Source: Pseudoduganella namucuonensis (GTDB lineage Bacteria > Pseudomonadota > Gammaproteobacteria > Burkholderiales > Burkholderiaceae_D). Taken from it: a stretch of DNA of 59,723 nucleotides. Numbering within the stretch: the first letter of the stretch is position 1; each line of letters begins with the position of its first letter. A program made the position numbers and the translations under genes. Location of the stretch: the NCBI RefSeq assembly GCF_900116645.1, contig NZ_FPBO01000046.1, forward strand, positions 1 to 59,723. The letters run 5' to 3'. This document shows, in pieces, positions 51,568-59,723 of this stretch. The notes under the pieces are model-generated. The model saw only the letters and a program-made list of their open reading frames with translations, made no database searches and was not told where the DNA came from.

Positions 51568-52239
51568 TCAATCCTCGGCGGACGCGTCCTTTTGGACGTC
51601 CTGGCCGGCCGGGCCGCTGCGCCACAGCGCCTGCACCCAGCTCTTGATGTGGCCGAGCTTGCGGTGGAAGAAGTGGTCGGCGCCGGGGATCACGATCACC
51701 GGCACGTCCTGCGGACGCAGCCAGTCCAGCACCGCCTGCAGGGGGATGGTGTCGTCGTTTTCGCCGTGGATCAGGATGGTGTCGGCCGGGATGTCGGCCA
51801 TCTGCCACTTGCCGGCGGCCGCGCCCACCAGCACCAGGCGCTCGGCCGGGGTGCCGGCGGCGGCCAGGCGCTGGCCCAGCTGCGACTGCACATAGGTGCC
51901 GAAGGAGAAGCCGGACAGCGTCACCGGCAGGCCGGGGAACTTTTCAATCATGTATTGGTGCAGCAGGCCCATGTCGTCGGTCTCGCCGTGGCCGTGGTCG
52001 TGCACGCCCTCGGACGCGCCCACGCCGCGGAAGTTGATGCGGGCCACCACGTAGCCCAGGGCCACGAAGGTGCGCATCAGCGTCACGGCCACCTTGTTGT
52101 CCATGGTGCCGCCGTACAGCGGGTGCGGGTGGGCCACCAGGGCGATGCCACGCGGCGCGCTGGCCGGCATGTCGATCAGGCCTTCCATCCGGCCGGCGGC
52201 GCCGGCCAGGGTGATTTTCTCGGAGCTCTTGTTCATCAT
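51568..52239 (-). CDS. Alpha/beta hydrolase (COG2945-like)
   Basis: 223 residues. VAHPHPLYGGTMDNKV, INFRGVGASEG, nucleophile elbow SGFSFG, an acidic residue in ILIHGENDDTIPL and GADHFFH give a full hydrolase. Overlaps the ferredoxin gene by four bases. Substrate unknown. Confidence 0.88.
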   Translation of the reverse strand: MMNKSSEKITLAGAAGRMEGLIDMPASAPRGIALVAHPHPLYGGTMDNKVAVTLMRTFVALGYVVARINFRGVGASEGVHDHGHGETDDMGLLHQYMIEKFPGLPVTLSGFSFGTYVQSQLGQRLAAAGTPAERLVLVGAAAGKWQMADIPADTILIHGENDDTIPLQAVLDWLRPQDVPVIVIPGADHFFHRKLGHIKSWVQALWRSGPAGQDVQKDASAED

Positions 52240-52559
52240 ATTTTCAGGCGCTCCACCACGTTGCCGCCCACCAGGTGGCTGTCGATGATTTCGTCGATGT
52301 CGCTGGTGTCCACGTAGGTGTACCAGGTGCCTTCGGGATAGACCACCATCACGGGGCCCTCCTCGCAGCGGTCCATGCAGCCGGCCTGGTTGATGCGCAC
52401 CTTGCCCTGGCCATTGATGCCCAGTTCCTTGCAGCGCTTTTTGGCGTGTTTTTGCGCGGTTTCCGCGCCGTGGTCGCCGCAGCTGTTGCGGCCGTCGTCA
52501 CGCTTGTTCATGCAAAAGAACACGTGACGCTCGAAATAGGGTTTGTTGTCGTCGCTCAT
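52236..52559 (-). CDS. Thioredoxin-like [2Fe-2S] ferredoxin
   Basis: 107 residues from ATG 52559. FFCMNKR, SCGDHG, INQAGCMDRCEEGPVMVVYPEGTWY give the four Cys ligands of the shethna/NuoE-type thioredoxin-like ferredoxin. Electron carrier of unknown partner. Confidence 0.9.
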   Translation of the reverse strand: MSDDNKPYFERHVFFCMNKRDDGRNSCGDHGAETAQKHAKKRCKELGINGQGKVRINQAGCMDRCEEGPVMVVYPEGTWYTYVDTSDIDEIIDSHLVGGNVVERLKI

Positions 52560-52600
52560 GAGGGGCCTCGATTCTTCGTCCAAGGCGTAATGATACCCGC

Positions 52601-53725
52601 CTATGGCCGGTTCAGCTTATGCGAGGGCAGCAGCAAGAACCACAGGGCGAAAAACGGCCAGAGCAGCGCCAGGAATTGCGCGGCGCCATTGAAGTTGAGG
52701 AACTTGCCCTGCACCCAGCCTTGCAGCGTGGCCGTGAAGTAGGGATTGACGGGCGTGCTGTTCACGATAAGCAGGCTCAGAAGCAGGGTGATGGCGGCCA
52801 GGCGCCGCTGCGCCATGTGGGGCGCGAACGCCAGCCCGGCCAGCATGATGGCGCCGATCAGGAAGCCGCCCTGGGCGCCCGGCGTCACCCAGACGAAGGC
52901 GTTCTCGGGCGAGAACAGCAGCGCCGTGGCCAGCGCCTTGATGACGACGGCCGCCCCCACCAGCGCGATCAGCAGGCCGGCGCGGGGCGAGGGCTTGCGC
53001 GTCATGCACAGCAGGGTCAGGCCCGCGCCCACCATGCCGCAGGCGGTGATGATGGTCTCGGACAGCCAGTACTGCTCCACCGTCAGCTCCACGCCGGGAC
53101 GCACCAGCTCCACCAGGTCCACGCTCTCGTCCAGCAGTTCCGACAGCCAGTCCGACAGGATGGGCAGCAGCTGGCCGTGGCCGAACAGGAAGCCCTGCGG
53201 ATAGATCTGCGCCAACGGCCACAGCGCCATCAGCACCAGGCCCTGGCTGGCGTGCTGCGCGAACCAGCGCTGGCGCAGGCGGTACAGGGGGCTGCCGTCC
53301 AGCAGCCGGCCGGCGCTGAGCACGCCGAACAGCGCGCCCAGCGCGCCGCCGGCGGCGTTGGTGTAGAAGTCCAGGTTGTTCGAGACGCGGCTGGGCAGGT
53401 AGGTTTGCACCGCCTCCATCGCGCCGGAGATGAGGGCGCCGCACAGGGCCGCCACCAGGAAGGCCCACACGCCGCGCAGGCGCGGGTACAGCGCGTACAC
53501 GATCAGCATCCCCAGCGGGACGTAGCCCACCACGTTGATGATGGCGTCGAACTTGGTCCAGTAGCGCGGCATCTCCGTGTGCTGCAGGAAGATCAGCGGC
53601 GACAGGCCCTGGTTCTGCCAGCCGGAGAAGGGGAACCAGCTGGCGTAGACGATCAGCAGCACGTAGGCCAGCAGCGTCGCGCGGGCGACGGGCGATGGCG
53701 TGCGTGGGTTGACCGTGGCCTGCAT
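52601..53725 (-). CDS. VanZ-family membrane protein
   Basis: 374 residues, about eight TM helices. N-terminal VanZ-like part: YVLLIVYASWFPFSGWQNQG, KFDAIINVVGYVPLGMLIVY, AMEAVQTYLPSRVSNNLDFYTNAAGGALGAL. The C-terminal half is another set of TM helices. Role unknown outside teicoplanin resistance. Starts three bases after the lipoprotein gene, at the end of the MCE operon. Confidence 0.85.
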   Translation of the reverse strand: MQATVNPRTPSPVARATLLAYVLLIVYASWFPFSGWQNQGLSPLIFLQHTEMPRYWTKFDAIINVVGYVPLGMLIVYALYPRLRGVWAFLVAALCGALISGAMEAVQTYLPSRVSNNLDFYTNAAGGALGALFGVLSAGRLLDGSPLYRLRQRWFAQHASQGLVLMALWPLAQIYPQGFLFGHGQLLPILSDWLSELLDESVDLVELVRPGVELTVEQYWLSETIITACGMVGAGLTLLCMTRKPSPRAGLLIALVGAAVVIKALATALLFSPENAFVWVTPGAQGGFLIGAIMLAGLAFAPHMAQRRLAAITLLLSLLIVNSTPVNPYFTATLQGWVQGKFLNFNGAAQFLALLWPFFALWFLLLPSHKLNRP

Positions 53726-53728
53726 GCG

Positions 53729-54421
53729 TTATGGGCGCGTGGCGGACGGCTGCAAGGACTGCTGGGAAGCCGATTGCTGCTGCGGCGGCAGCGCCGCCAG
53801 CCACGCCAGGATGTCGGCGGCGATGGCGTCGGACGACGCGGCCAGAGCGCGCGCGCCGCCGGCGGCGTCCGCGCTGGGCGCCGGCGTGCTGCGGGTGAAG
53901 GTGCGCTGGTCCACCAGTTTGTGGTTGCGGAACAGCGAGGCGCGCAGCGACACCTGGCCGTTGCTGCTGGCCTGGCTGTCGAAGTTCTGCGAGAAGTCGT
54001 CCGCCTCCAGGCGCAGCAGCGGCATGCCGATCGCCGCGTCGGTGGTGACCAGCACCTTCACGCCGGCCTGCGCCACGCGCGCGCGCAGGCGCTGGCTAAG
54101 CAGCTGCAGCGGCGTCGCGCTCCAGCTGTTGTGGGCGTAGGGGCGGGCCTGCTGCGCGTCCGCGTACAGCAGGCGGTAATACATGCGGTTGCTGTCCAGC
54201 GAGGCGGGGCCGTTCACGTCCGCGATCACCAGCGCGGGGATGGGCGCGGCCGCCAGCGCGGCCGCCGGGGTTGCCGGTGTCGCCGGCGTTGCGGCGGCTT
54301 GCGGCGCGGGCAGCGGGCCGAAGTCGTAGGTGGCGGACACGGGCGCCTTGGTGGCGCAGCCGCCGAGCAGCAGCGCCGCCGGCAGCAGGGCCAGGGCGGA
54401 CAGGCGTTGGAAGGAGGTCAT
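53729..54421 (-). CDS. ABC-type transport auxiliary lipoprotein (PqiC/LptE-like) of MCE operon
   Basis: 230 residues from ATG 54421 (CAAGGA in front); an ATG six codons upstream is also possible. Lipobox LLGGC, DFGPLP, then a beta domain (ALVIADVNGPASLDSNRMYYRL, LSQRLRARVAQAGVKVL). The outer-membrane partner of the MCE lipid transporter. Confidence 0.85.
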   Translation of the reverse strand: MTSFQRLSALALLPAALLLGGCATKAPVSATYDFGPLPAPQAAATPATPATPAAALAAAPIPALVIADVNGPASLDSNRMYYRLLYADAQQARPYAHNSWSATPLQLLSQRLRARVAQAGVKVLVTTDAAIGMPLLRLEADDFSQNFDSQASSNGQVSLRASLFRNHKLVDQRTFTRSTPAPSADAAGGARALAASSDAIAADILAWLAALPPQQQSASQQSLQPSATRP

Positions 54422-54470
54422 GGTGGCGGTCCTTGTCATGGTTCTGCTGGGTGCGTGTTATTTGCCAGCG

Positions 54471-55418
54471 TTATTTGCCGGCGCCGGCGGGCGGCGCGAA
54501 GCCGGCTTCGCCCGGTCCCGGCGCGCCGTCGGGGGCGCCGAACAGGATGCTTTGCGGGCGGTCGTTCAAGGTGTTCATGGTGCGGCGCACGGCGCGCATC
54601 GACGAGCGGGTCTCGTCGGTGAGGGCGTTGATGTTGGGGAGTGTCTCCAGCTCGATGCCGCCGGCCACCGTCTCCAGCGACAGGCCCACCCGGTCCACCG
54701 TGCCGTTCAGGCGCGAGATGGCGCCGTCCGGGCCCTGCAGGCTGGAGGTCAGCTTGGTGGCGTCGTCGGCCAGGCGGTTCACGGCGGCCAGGCTGCCGCG
54801 CGCCTGGTCCATCAGCGCCGGCAGCTTGTCGATGGTGGGGCCGAGTTTTTGCGGCAGTTCGCGGTATTCCCTCGCGGTCTCGCTCACGTCGGAGAAGGCG
54901 GCCAGCATGGTCTTGCGGTTGTCGGGGCTGAGCAGGTCGTTCAGGCTGTCGGCCGCTTTCTCGGCGCGCTCCAGGATGGCCTTGCCGCGCTTCTCCAGCT
55001 GGTCGAACAGGCCGGGTTGCAAGGGGATGCGGGTGGGATTGTCCTTGCTGGTCTGCAGCAGCGGCGAACCCACCGATTCATCGTCCAGCTGGATGTAGGC
55101 GATGCCGGTCACGCCCTGGTAGCCCAGGGTGGCGTAGGTGGTCTTGGTCACCGGCGTGTCCGGCGCCACGCTCAGGTGCACCAGGATCTGGCCCGCCGTC
55201 TTGGAATCGAAGTCGATGGCGTCCACCTTGCCCACCTCCAGGCCGCGGTAGCGCACCGCCGCCTGCGGATTCAAGCCCGGGATCGACAGCGTGGTGGCGA
55301 TCAGGTAGGGGTCCCGTTCCACGCGGTCGCGGTTGAACCATACGCCGAACAGCACGGCCGCCGCCAGCAGGGCGATGGTGAAGAAACCGGTCATCAATGC
55401 GTGCGATCTGTTTTCCAT
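54471..55418 (-). CDS. MlaD/MCE-domain substrate-binding protein
   Basis: 315 residues. N-terminal TM anchor (about 9-27), MCE domain (about 38-118: YLIATTLSIPGLNPQAAVRYRGLEVGKVDAI, VTGIAYIQLD), then a long helical tail. Forms hexameric lipid-shuttling rings in the periplasm. Ten bases downstream of the ATPase. Confidence 0.92.
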   Translation of the reverse strand: MENRSHALMTGFFTIALLAAAVLFGVWFNRDRVERDPYLIATTLSIPGLNPQAAVRYRGLEVGKVDAIDFDSKTAGQILVHLSVAPDTPVTKTTYATLGYQGVTGIAYIQLDDESVGSPLLQTSKDNPTRIPLQPGLFDQLEKRGKAILERAEKAADSLNDLLSPDNRKTMLAAFSDVSETAREYRELPQKLGPTIDKLPALMDQARGSLAAVNRLADDATKLTSSLQGPDGAISRLNGTVDRVGLSLETVAGGIELETLPNINALTDETRSSMRAVRRTMNTLNDRPQSILFGAPDGAPGPGEAGFAPPAGAGK

Positions 55419-55427
55419 GGGGGCTCC

Positions 55428-56297
55428 TTATGCTTTGCTTGCCGCTTTTTCATCAAGCGCTTCCAGCGCCCGCAAGCCGCGGTCGCCGAGGAAGAACTGC
55501 TTGATGAAGGGATGGTCGACGCGGATCACCTCGCGCGTGGGGCCGATGGCGATCACGTGCTTCTCCGCCAGCACGGCGATACGGGTCGAGAGGGCGAACA
55601 GCGTGTCCAGGTCGTGGGTCACCATCACCACGGTCAGTCCCAGCTCGCGGTGCAGCGATTTGATCAGCGCCACGAAGCTCTCGGACAGGTCCGGGTCCAG
55701 GCCGGCCGTGGGCTCGTCCAGGAACAGCAGCTTGGGTTCCAGCGCCAGGGCGCGCGCCAGGGCCACGCGCTTGATCATGCCGCCGGAAAGGTCGGACGGC
55801 ATCTTGTTGGCGTGCTCCGGCCCCAGGCCCACCATGTTCATCTTCAGCAGCACCGCGTCGCGTATCAGGTCGTTCGGCAGCGCGCGCAGCTCGCGCATGG
55901 GCTGGGCGATGTTCTCGAACACCGTCAGGGCCGAATACAGCGCGCCCTGCTGGAACAGCATGCCCCAGTGGTTGCGCAGCTGCTGCAGGTGCTCCGCGTT
56001 GGCCTCGCTGATATCCTCGCCGAAGATGCGCACGCAGCCGCGGCTGGGGCGCTCCAGGCCCAGCATCTGGCGCAGCAGCACGGTCTTGCCGGTGCCGGAG
56101 CCGCCCACGATGGACATGATCTCGCCCTGTTCGATGGCCAGGTTCAGGTCCTGGTGCACCACGGTGCGGCCGAAGCGCGTCTGCAGGTTGGTGATCTCCA
56201 CCACCGGCACGCTGCCGTCCAGCGTCAGCTTGCCCTCGCCCTCGGGGCAGGCGTTGCAGTCGTCGTCCCCGGTGCTCGTGTTGGTGGTCTCGTCCAT
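55428..56297 (-). CDS. MCE/Mla-type ABC transporter ATPase
   Basis: 289 residues from ATG 56297, overlapping the permease stop (ATGA). Walker A VGGSGTGKT (64-72), signature LSGGM (170-174), Walker B LLFLDE (190-195), then the H-loop TVVMVTHD. An unusual Cys/Asp-rich N-terminal extension (about 1-25). Powers lipid transport. Confidence 0.95.
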   Translation of the reverse strand: MDETTNTSTGDDDCNACPEGEGKLTLDGSVPVVEITNLQTRFGRTVVHQDLNLAIEQGEIMSIVGGSGTGKTVLLRQMLGLERPSRGCVRIFGEDISEANAEHLQQLRNHWGMLFQQGALYSALTVFENIAQPMRELRALPNDLIRDAVLLKMNMVGLGPEHANKMPSDLSGGMIKRVALARALALEPKLLFLDEPTAGLDPDLSESFVALIKSLHRELGLTVVMVTHDLDTLFALSTRIAVLAEKHVIAIGPTREVIRVDHPFIKQFFLGDRGLRALEALDEKAASKA

Positions 56298-57424
56298 CAG
56301 TAGCCCACCCCGTTGAAGACGATGGCGAACACCGCGTCGGCCAGGATCACCACCGTGATCGCCGTCACCACCGAGGTGGTGGTGCCGTGGCCCAGACTCT
56401 CCGTGTTCGGCTTGATGCGCAGGCCGAAGTGGCAGGACACCAGCGCGATCAGCATGCCGAACACCACACCCTTGCCCAGGCCGATCATGTAGTTCGCCAG
56501 CGGCACCGCGTCCGGCAGTTTCTGGATGAAGTAGCGCGCCGACAGGTTCAGCTCCACCTTGGCCGATACCATGCCGCCGATCAGCGCCATGGTGTCGGTC
56601 CAGATCACCAGCAGCGGCATGGAGATGGCCAGCGCGATCACCTTCGGCAGGATCAGGCGGAAGCCGTGCGAGATGCCCATCACCAGCATCGCGTCCAGCT
56701 CCTCGGTCACCCGCATCACGCCCAGCTGCGCCGTGATGGCCGAACCCGAGCGGCCGGCCACCAGGATGGCCGCCAGCAGGGGGCCGAGCTCGCGGATCAC
56801 GCTCATGCCCAGCAGGTTGACGAGGTAGATGTCGCCGCCGAAGGTGCGCAGCTGCTGCGCGGAGAGGAAGGACAGCACCACGCCGATCAGGAAGCCCACC
56901 AGCGCCGTGATGCCCAGCGCCTCGAAGCCGGCGTGATAGATGTTGGCCGAGATTTCGCGCCAGGGGCCGCGGATGGGATTGCGGACGAAGCGCCACATGT
57001 CCTGCGTGACCTGGCCGATCAGGCGCACGAAGCCGCTCAGGTGCTCGAAGAAGCCGAGGATGCCCTGGCCCAGCGCGACCACGGATTTGAAGCGGTGCGG
57101 GCGCGGGCGCGCCAATTGCAGCTTGCCGGTGGTTTCCAGGCGCTTGAAGAATTCCTCGTGTTCGGGGGCCAGCTGCAGCGACGGTGGGCGGGCCTTGTCC
57201 CAGGCGTTCCACAGCAGCTGCGCGCCGATGTGGTCCAGGGCGTCGATGCCGCGCAAGTCCCACTGGATTTGCTTGCCCTTCAGGCGTTTCAGCATCGCGC
57301 CGATGGAGTTCATGGTCCGCTTGTGGGCCAGCGCGTGCACCTGCCAGGTTCCAGCGGCCGTGACCGACGACCCCGACTCGCCGCCGGGGCTGATGGTGAG
57401 GGAGGGGGCTGGATTCGTAGGCAT
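56297..57424 (-). CDS. MlaE-type permease with N-terminal STAS-like domain
   Basis: 375 residues. Residues about 20-105 resemble a STAS/MlaB fold (WDLRGIDALDHIGAQLLWNAWD), here fused to the MlaE permease (about 140-375: GFEALGITALVGFLIGVVLSFL, LGPLLAAILVAGRSGSAITAQLGVMRVTEELDAM, MPLLVIWTDTMALIGGM). In E. coli MlaB is separate. First gene of the operon permease-ATPase-MCE-lipoprotein. Confidence 0.93.
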   Translation of the reverse strand: MPTNPAPSLTISPGGESGSSVTAAGTWQVHALAHKRTMNSIGAMLKRLKGKQIQWDLRGIDALDHIGAQLLWNAWDKARPPSLQLAPEHEEFFKRLETTGKLQLARPRPHRFKSVVALGQGILGFFEHLSGFVRLIGQVTQDMWRFVRNPIRGPWREISANIYHAGFEALGITALVGFLIGVVLSFLSAQQLRTFGGDIYLVNLLGMSVIRELGPLLAAILVAGRSGSAITAQLGVMRVTEELDAMLVMGISHGFRLILPKVIALAISMPLLVIWTDTMALIGGMVSAKVELNLSARYFIQKLPDAVPLANYMIGLGKGVVFGMLIALVSCHFGLRIKPNTESLGHGTTTSVVTAITVVILADAVFAIVFNGVGY

Positions 57425-57518
57425 AAGCTCAAGTGTAAGTGACTTTCTCCAGCGACGCCACTAAGGCAAGCCCGTAGCGTGCGATAGCTAACCTTGCGTC
57501 TCGCCCCTGGCGCGTCCA

Positions 57519-57590
57519 AGGGGACAGACCCCACGCGCCACGCGCTTTGCCAAGGGCCCGCGCCGCGGAACGCGGGTCTGTCCCGGTGTC
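57519..57590. repeat. Long-looped palindrome (repeat copy 6)
   Basis: AAGGGGACAGACCCC (57518-57532) and CGGGTCTGTCCC (57573-57584) flank an approximately 40-bp loop with further short inverted segments. Same ACAGACCC variant as copy 5. It lies between the radical SAM gene's stop and the MCE operon. Confidence 0.7.
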
Positions 57591-59058
57591 AGGCCGCCAG
57601 GTGCCGCGCCTGCCGCTGCGGGGCGACCGCCTGCGCCTTGGCCTTCGCCGGCGCGAAGTCGCGCGCCAGCAGCCGCGCCGCGTCCTCGGCCGCCATTCCC
57701 GTGTGCGCCAGCCAGCGCTGCACCATGCCCGCCAGCCGGTCCAGCGCGATGCGGTGGGTGGCGTCCGTGTTCGCGTACAGCCAGTCCGCGAACGCCATGA
57801 AGTTCTCGAACGGCGCCTCTCCCAAAAGCACCGGCACCGTGTGCGTGAAACGGCCGGAGTTGGCCACCAGGTCCCAGTAGCGCGCGAAGCGCACCAGCCG
57901 CTGCATGGTGGGGAAGTCGATATCCTTGTTCGCCAGGATGGTGTAGGGCGGATGCGGATCGAACACCAGCCCGAACGGCTCCGTGTGGCGGATGATGGGC
58001 GTGCCGCGCAACCGCTTCAGGATGCCGAACTGGATCTCGTGCGGTCCCAGCGCCCACAGCTTGTTGAAGCCCGCCGCGAAGCTCTCCACCGTCTCCCCGG
58101 GCAGGCCGGCGATCAGGTCCACGTGCATGTGGGCGGTGGAGTGGTCGCACAGCCAGCGGATGTTGTCGGCCGCCTTCTGGTTGTCCTGCTTGCGGCTCAC
58201 CAGCGTCTGCACCTCCGGGTTGAAGCTCTGGATGCCGATCTCGAACTGCAGCGCGCCCGCCGGGAATTTGGCGATGCCTTCCTTCAGCGCGTCCGGCAGG
58301 TGGTCCGGCACCAGCTCGAAGTGGGCGTAGACCGGATCGTCCGGGTTGGCCTCCAGCTTGTCGAGGAAGAAGCGCATGATCCTCAGGCTGGTCTTGATGT
58401 TCAGGTTGAAGGTGCGGTCCACGAACTTGAACAGGCGCGCGCCGCGCGCGTGCAGCCCCTCCATCTCCGCCAGGAAGGTGTCGACGTTGAAGGGCCAGGC
58501 CGTCTTGTCCAGCGCGGACAGGCAGAACTCGCACTTGAACGGGCAGCCGCGCGAGGCCTCCACGTAGATGGTGCGGTTCTTGATGTCGTCGTCGGTGTAG
58601 AGCGAGTAAGGCATCGCCAGTTCGGCCATCGGCGGCTGGTGGCCGGCGTGCACCTTCATCAGGGGCTTGGGCCCGTTAAGGATCTCGCCGCACAGCTTGG
58701 GGAAGGTGACGTCGCCCCAGCCGGTGATCACGTAGTCGGCCTGTCTGACGATGTCCTGCTCCCCGGTCTCGTGCGACACCTCGGGCCCGCCCAGCACCAC
58801 CACGATGTGCGGCGCCACCCGTTTCAGCATGGCCACCAGCTTGTTGGTTTCCTCGACGTTCCAGATGTAGACGCCGAAACCGACGATGCGCGGCTGGTGC
58901 GCCAGGATGCGCTCGACCATTTCCGTGGTCTTCGCGCCGATGACGAATTCCTGTATCTTGGTCCGTTCCCGCAGCTCCCCCATGTTGGCCAGCAGGTAGC
59001 GCAGCCCGAGGGAGGCGTGGGTGTAGCGCGCGTTGAGGGTGGAGAGCAGGATGGTCAT
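57589..59058 (-). CDS. B12-binding radical SAM enzyme (DUF4080 type)
   Basis: 489 residues. N-terminal cobalamin-binding-like domain (about 1-125), radical SAM cluster motif CPFKCEFC (C172, C176, C179), and a C-terminal DUF4080-like domain (KRLRGTPIIRHTEPFGLVFDP, YTILANKDIDFPTMQRLVRFARYWDLVANSG). Reaction unknown; class B radical SAM proteins often methylate or rearrange. Confidence 0.9.
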   Translation of the reverse strand: MTILLSTLNARYTHASLGLRYLLANMGELRERTKIQEFVIGAKTTEMVERILAHQPRIVGFGVYIWNVEETNKLVAMLKRVAPHIVVVLGGPEVSHETGEQDIVRQADYVITGWGDVTFPKLCGEILNGPKPLMKVHAGHQPPMAELAMPYSLYTDDDIKNRTIYVEASRGCPFKCEFCLSALDKTAWPFNVDTFLAEMEGLHARGARLFKFVDRTFNLNIKTSLRIMRFFLDKLEANPDDPVYAHFELVPDHLPDALKEGIAKFPAGALQFEIGIQSFNPEVQTLVSRKQDNQKAADNIRWLCDHSTAHMHVDLIAGLPGETVESFAAGFNKLWALGPHEIQFGILKRLRGTPIIRHTEPFGLVFDPHPPYTILANKDIDFPTMQRLVRFARYWDLVANSGRFTHTVPVLLGEAPFENFMAFADWLYANTDATHRIALDRLAGMVQRWLAHTGMAAEDAARLLARDFAPAKAKAQAVAPQRQARHLAA

Positions 59059-59387
59059 GGTGCGAATAATGAAATGTGGGCGGGAGGCGGCCGCAACCGT
59101 GTCATTCCCGCCTGCGCGGGAGCGACGGAGCGTCGCTAGTCAGACGGCATTTGCGGCGAAAGGAGCCATTTTACCGCTGTTACTCCGTCAGCAACGAGCT
59201 GCAATACTATACGGGCCGGCCGGAGAATGTCCGCGTCGCCGATGCTGCCGCAGCAAATGCTGGTCGATTACGTTCAGGTGCATCGCCGTGGCAACTGAGT
59301 GTTGCAAGACCGGCGGGCCTTTGCTATAGTTCTGTCCCCGCGCTGCTGAGCATACGCAGAGCGGAAAAGGAAGTGGAAAACGAGGGG
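59059..59387. other. Non-coding stretch upstream of the rRNA operon
   Basis: No convincing gene. It contains a short inverted motif CCCGCCTGCGCGGG (59107-59120). The right part feeds into the rRNA promoter. Confidence 0.5.
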
Positions 59388-59416
59388 TTGACGAAGTAAA
59401 TCAAACGCCTCATAAT
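59388..59416 (+). promoter_or_regulatory. rRNA operon promoter
   Basis: -35 TTGACG (59388-59393) and -10 CATAAT (59411-59416) with 17-bp spacing; A-rich upstream stretch (59362-59380) resembles an UP element. Strong match to a sigma-70-type rRNA promoter. Confidence 0.75.
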
Positions 59417-59464
59417 CTCGCTTCTCTGCTGACGGACAAAACGATTCGTCGACAACGCAGACAG

Positions 59465-59476
59465 GTTCTTTAAAAA
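59465..59476 (+). promoter_or_regulatory. rRNA antitermination boxA-like site
   Basis: GTTCTTTAAAAA in the leader, close to the TGCTCTTTAACA boxA consensus; binds Nus factors in rrn leaders. Confidence 0.6.
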
Positions 59477-59638
59477 TTAACAGTCGATAAGTGTGGGCGT
59501 TTGATGATGATGCCGGAGGCGCAAGCCTCTTAGCTCAAATTATTAAACGCTCAACAAAAGAAATAAACGTGACCTCGCAAGAGGAATCGTCAGTTATTTT
59601 GATGGGCGCCAAGTCAGAAATGACTTTAAACAGAGATT

Positions 59639-59723
59639 GAACTGAAGAGTTTGATCCTGGCTCAGATTGAACGCTGGCGGCATGCTTTACACATGCAAGT
59701 CGAACGGCAGCGCGGGGCAACCT
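59639..59723 (+). rRNA. 16S rRNA (5' end only)
   Basis: GAACTGAAGAGTTTGATCC..., the conserved helix and the TTACACATGCAAGTCGAACGG block. The AACGGCAGCGCGGGGCAACC variable start fits Oxalobacteraceae. Cut by the window edge. Confidence 0.97.

Noticed and set aside
27386..59638. tRNA genes, including a tRNA at the element ends
   Set aside because: No cloverleaf with a GTTCRA arm was recognised; the att site is within mnmE instead.
1..59723. Insertion sequences or transposases
   Set aside because: No transposase-like protein was found in any frame.

Overview
The window is about 60 kb of a high-GC betaproteobacterial chromosome around its replication origin. The 16S rRNA 5' end at the right edge (59639-59723) and the gene order gyrB-dnaN-dnaA-oriC-rpmH-rnpA-yidD-yidC-mnmE fit Oxalobacteraceae (Massilia, Duganella or Janthinobacterium type). 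No database search was possible, so the genus is an inference.

Layout, left to right. (1) 1-6242 is a type VI secretion effector module: vgrG (cut by the edge), a DUF4123 adaptor, two paralogous AT-rich DUF3304 lipoproteins (likely immunity), a Tle1-type DUF2235 phospholipase, and a PAAR tip. (2) 6326-6947 is a RelE/ParE-type toxin with its antitoxin. (3) 7085-10022 is a complete restriction-modification set: an Eco29kI-like GIY-YIG nuclease, a convergent C5-cytosine methyltransferase and a Vsr mismatch nuclease. (4) 10238-11947 is a TonB/TolA-like protein with a very long coiled coil. (5) 12147-21778 is the most striking part: a tight four-gene minus-strand operon. It encodes a MORC/MutL-like GHKL ATPase with a C-terminal PD-(D/E)XK-like nuclease region, an amino-methyltransferase, a Z1-family SF2 NTPase, and a 1284-residue fusion of SAM methyltransferase, phospholipase D, SF2 helicase, S24-like and DUF3427 domains. 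It looks like a multi-subunit ATP-dependent restriction or anti-phage system. (6) 21989-31833 is the conserved origin region; oriC most likely lies between dnaA and rpmH. (7) 31816-44672 is a 12.8-kb integrative element inserted at the 3' end of mnmE. It has a P4-type integrase, AlpA-like, Rha and other small regulators, a PriCT/Toprim/DUF927 primase-helicase, an SSB-like protein and many small unknown genes. It has no visible capsid, packaging or conjugation genes, so it resembles a replication-competent satellite. It carries remarkable repeat arrays: 12 GTGGGAC heptamers in a symmetric layout, four ACCCTNAGGGT palindromes, and a 21-bp sequence shared in inverted orientation between the two sites. 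(8) 44926-59058 is chromosomal housekeeping: Hpt protein, CAP-domain lipoprotein, pssA, aldo/keto reductase, EAL-HDOD regulator, D-Ala-D-Ala carboxypeptidase, hydrolase, ferredoxin, VanZ protein, an Mla/MCE lipid-transport operon and a B12-dependent radical SAM enzyme. (9) 59388-59723 holds an rRNA promoter, leader and the start of 16S rRNA.

The genes left of gyrB form a conflict island (T6SS effectors, toxin-antitoxin, two unrelated DNA-modification systems) close to the origin. A family of nested palindromes built on GGGGTCAGACCC/GGGTCTGACCCC sits in six intergenic gaps, two of them inside the dnaA-dnaN-gyrB cluster and one exactly between two convergent stop codons.
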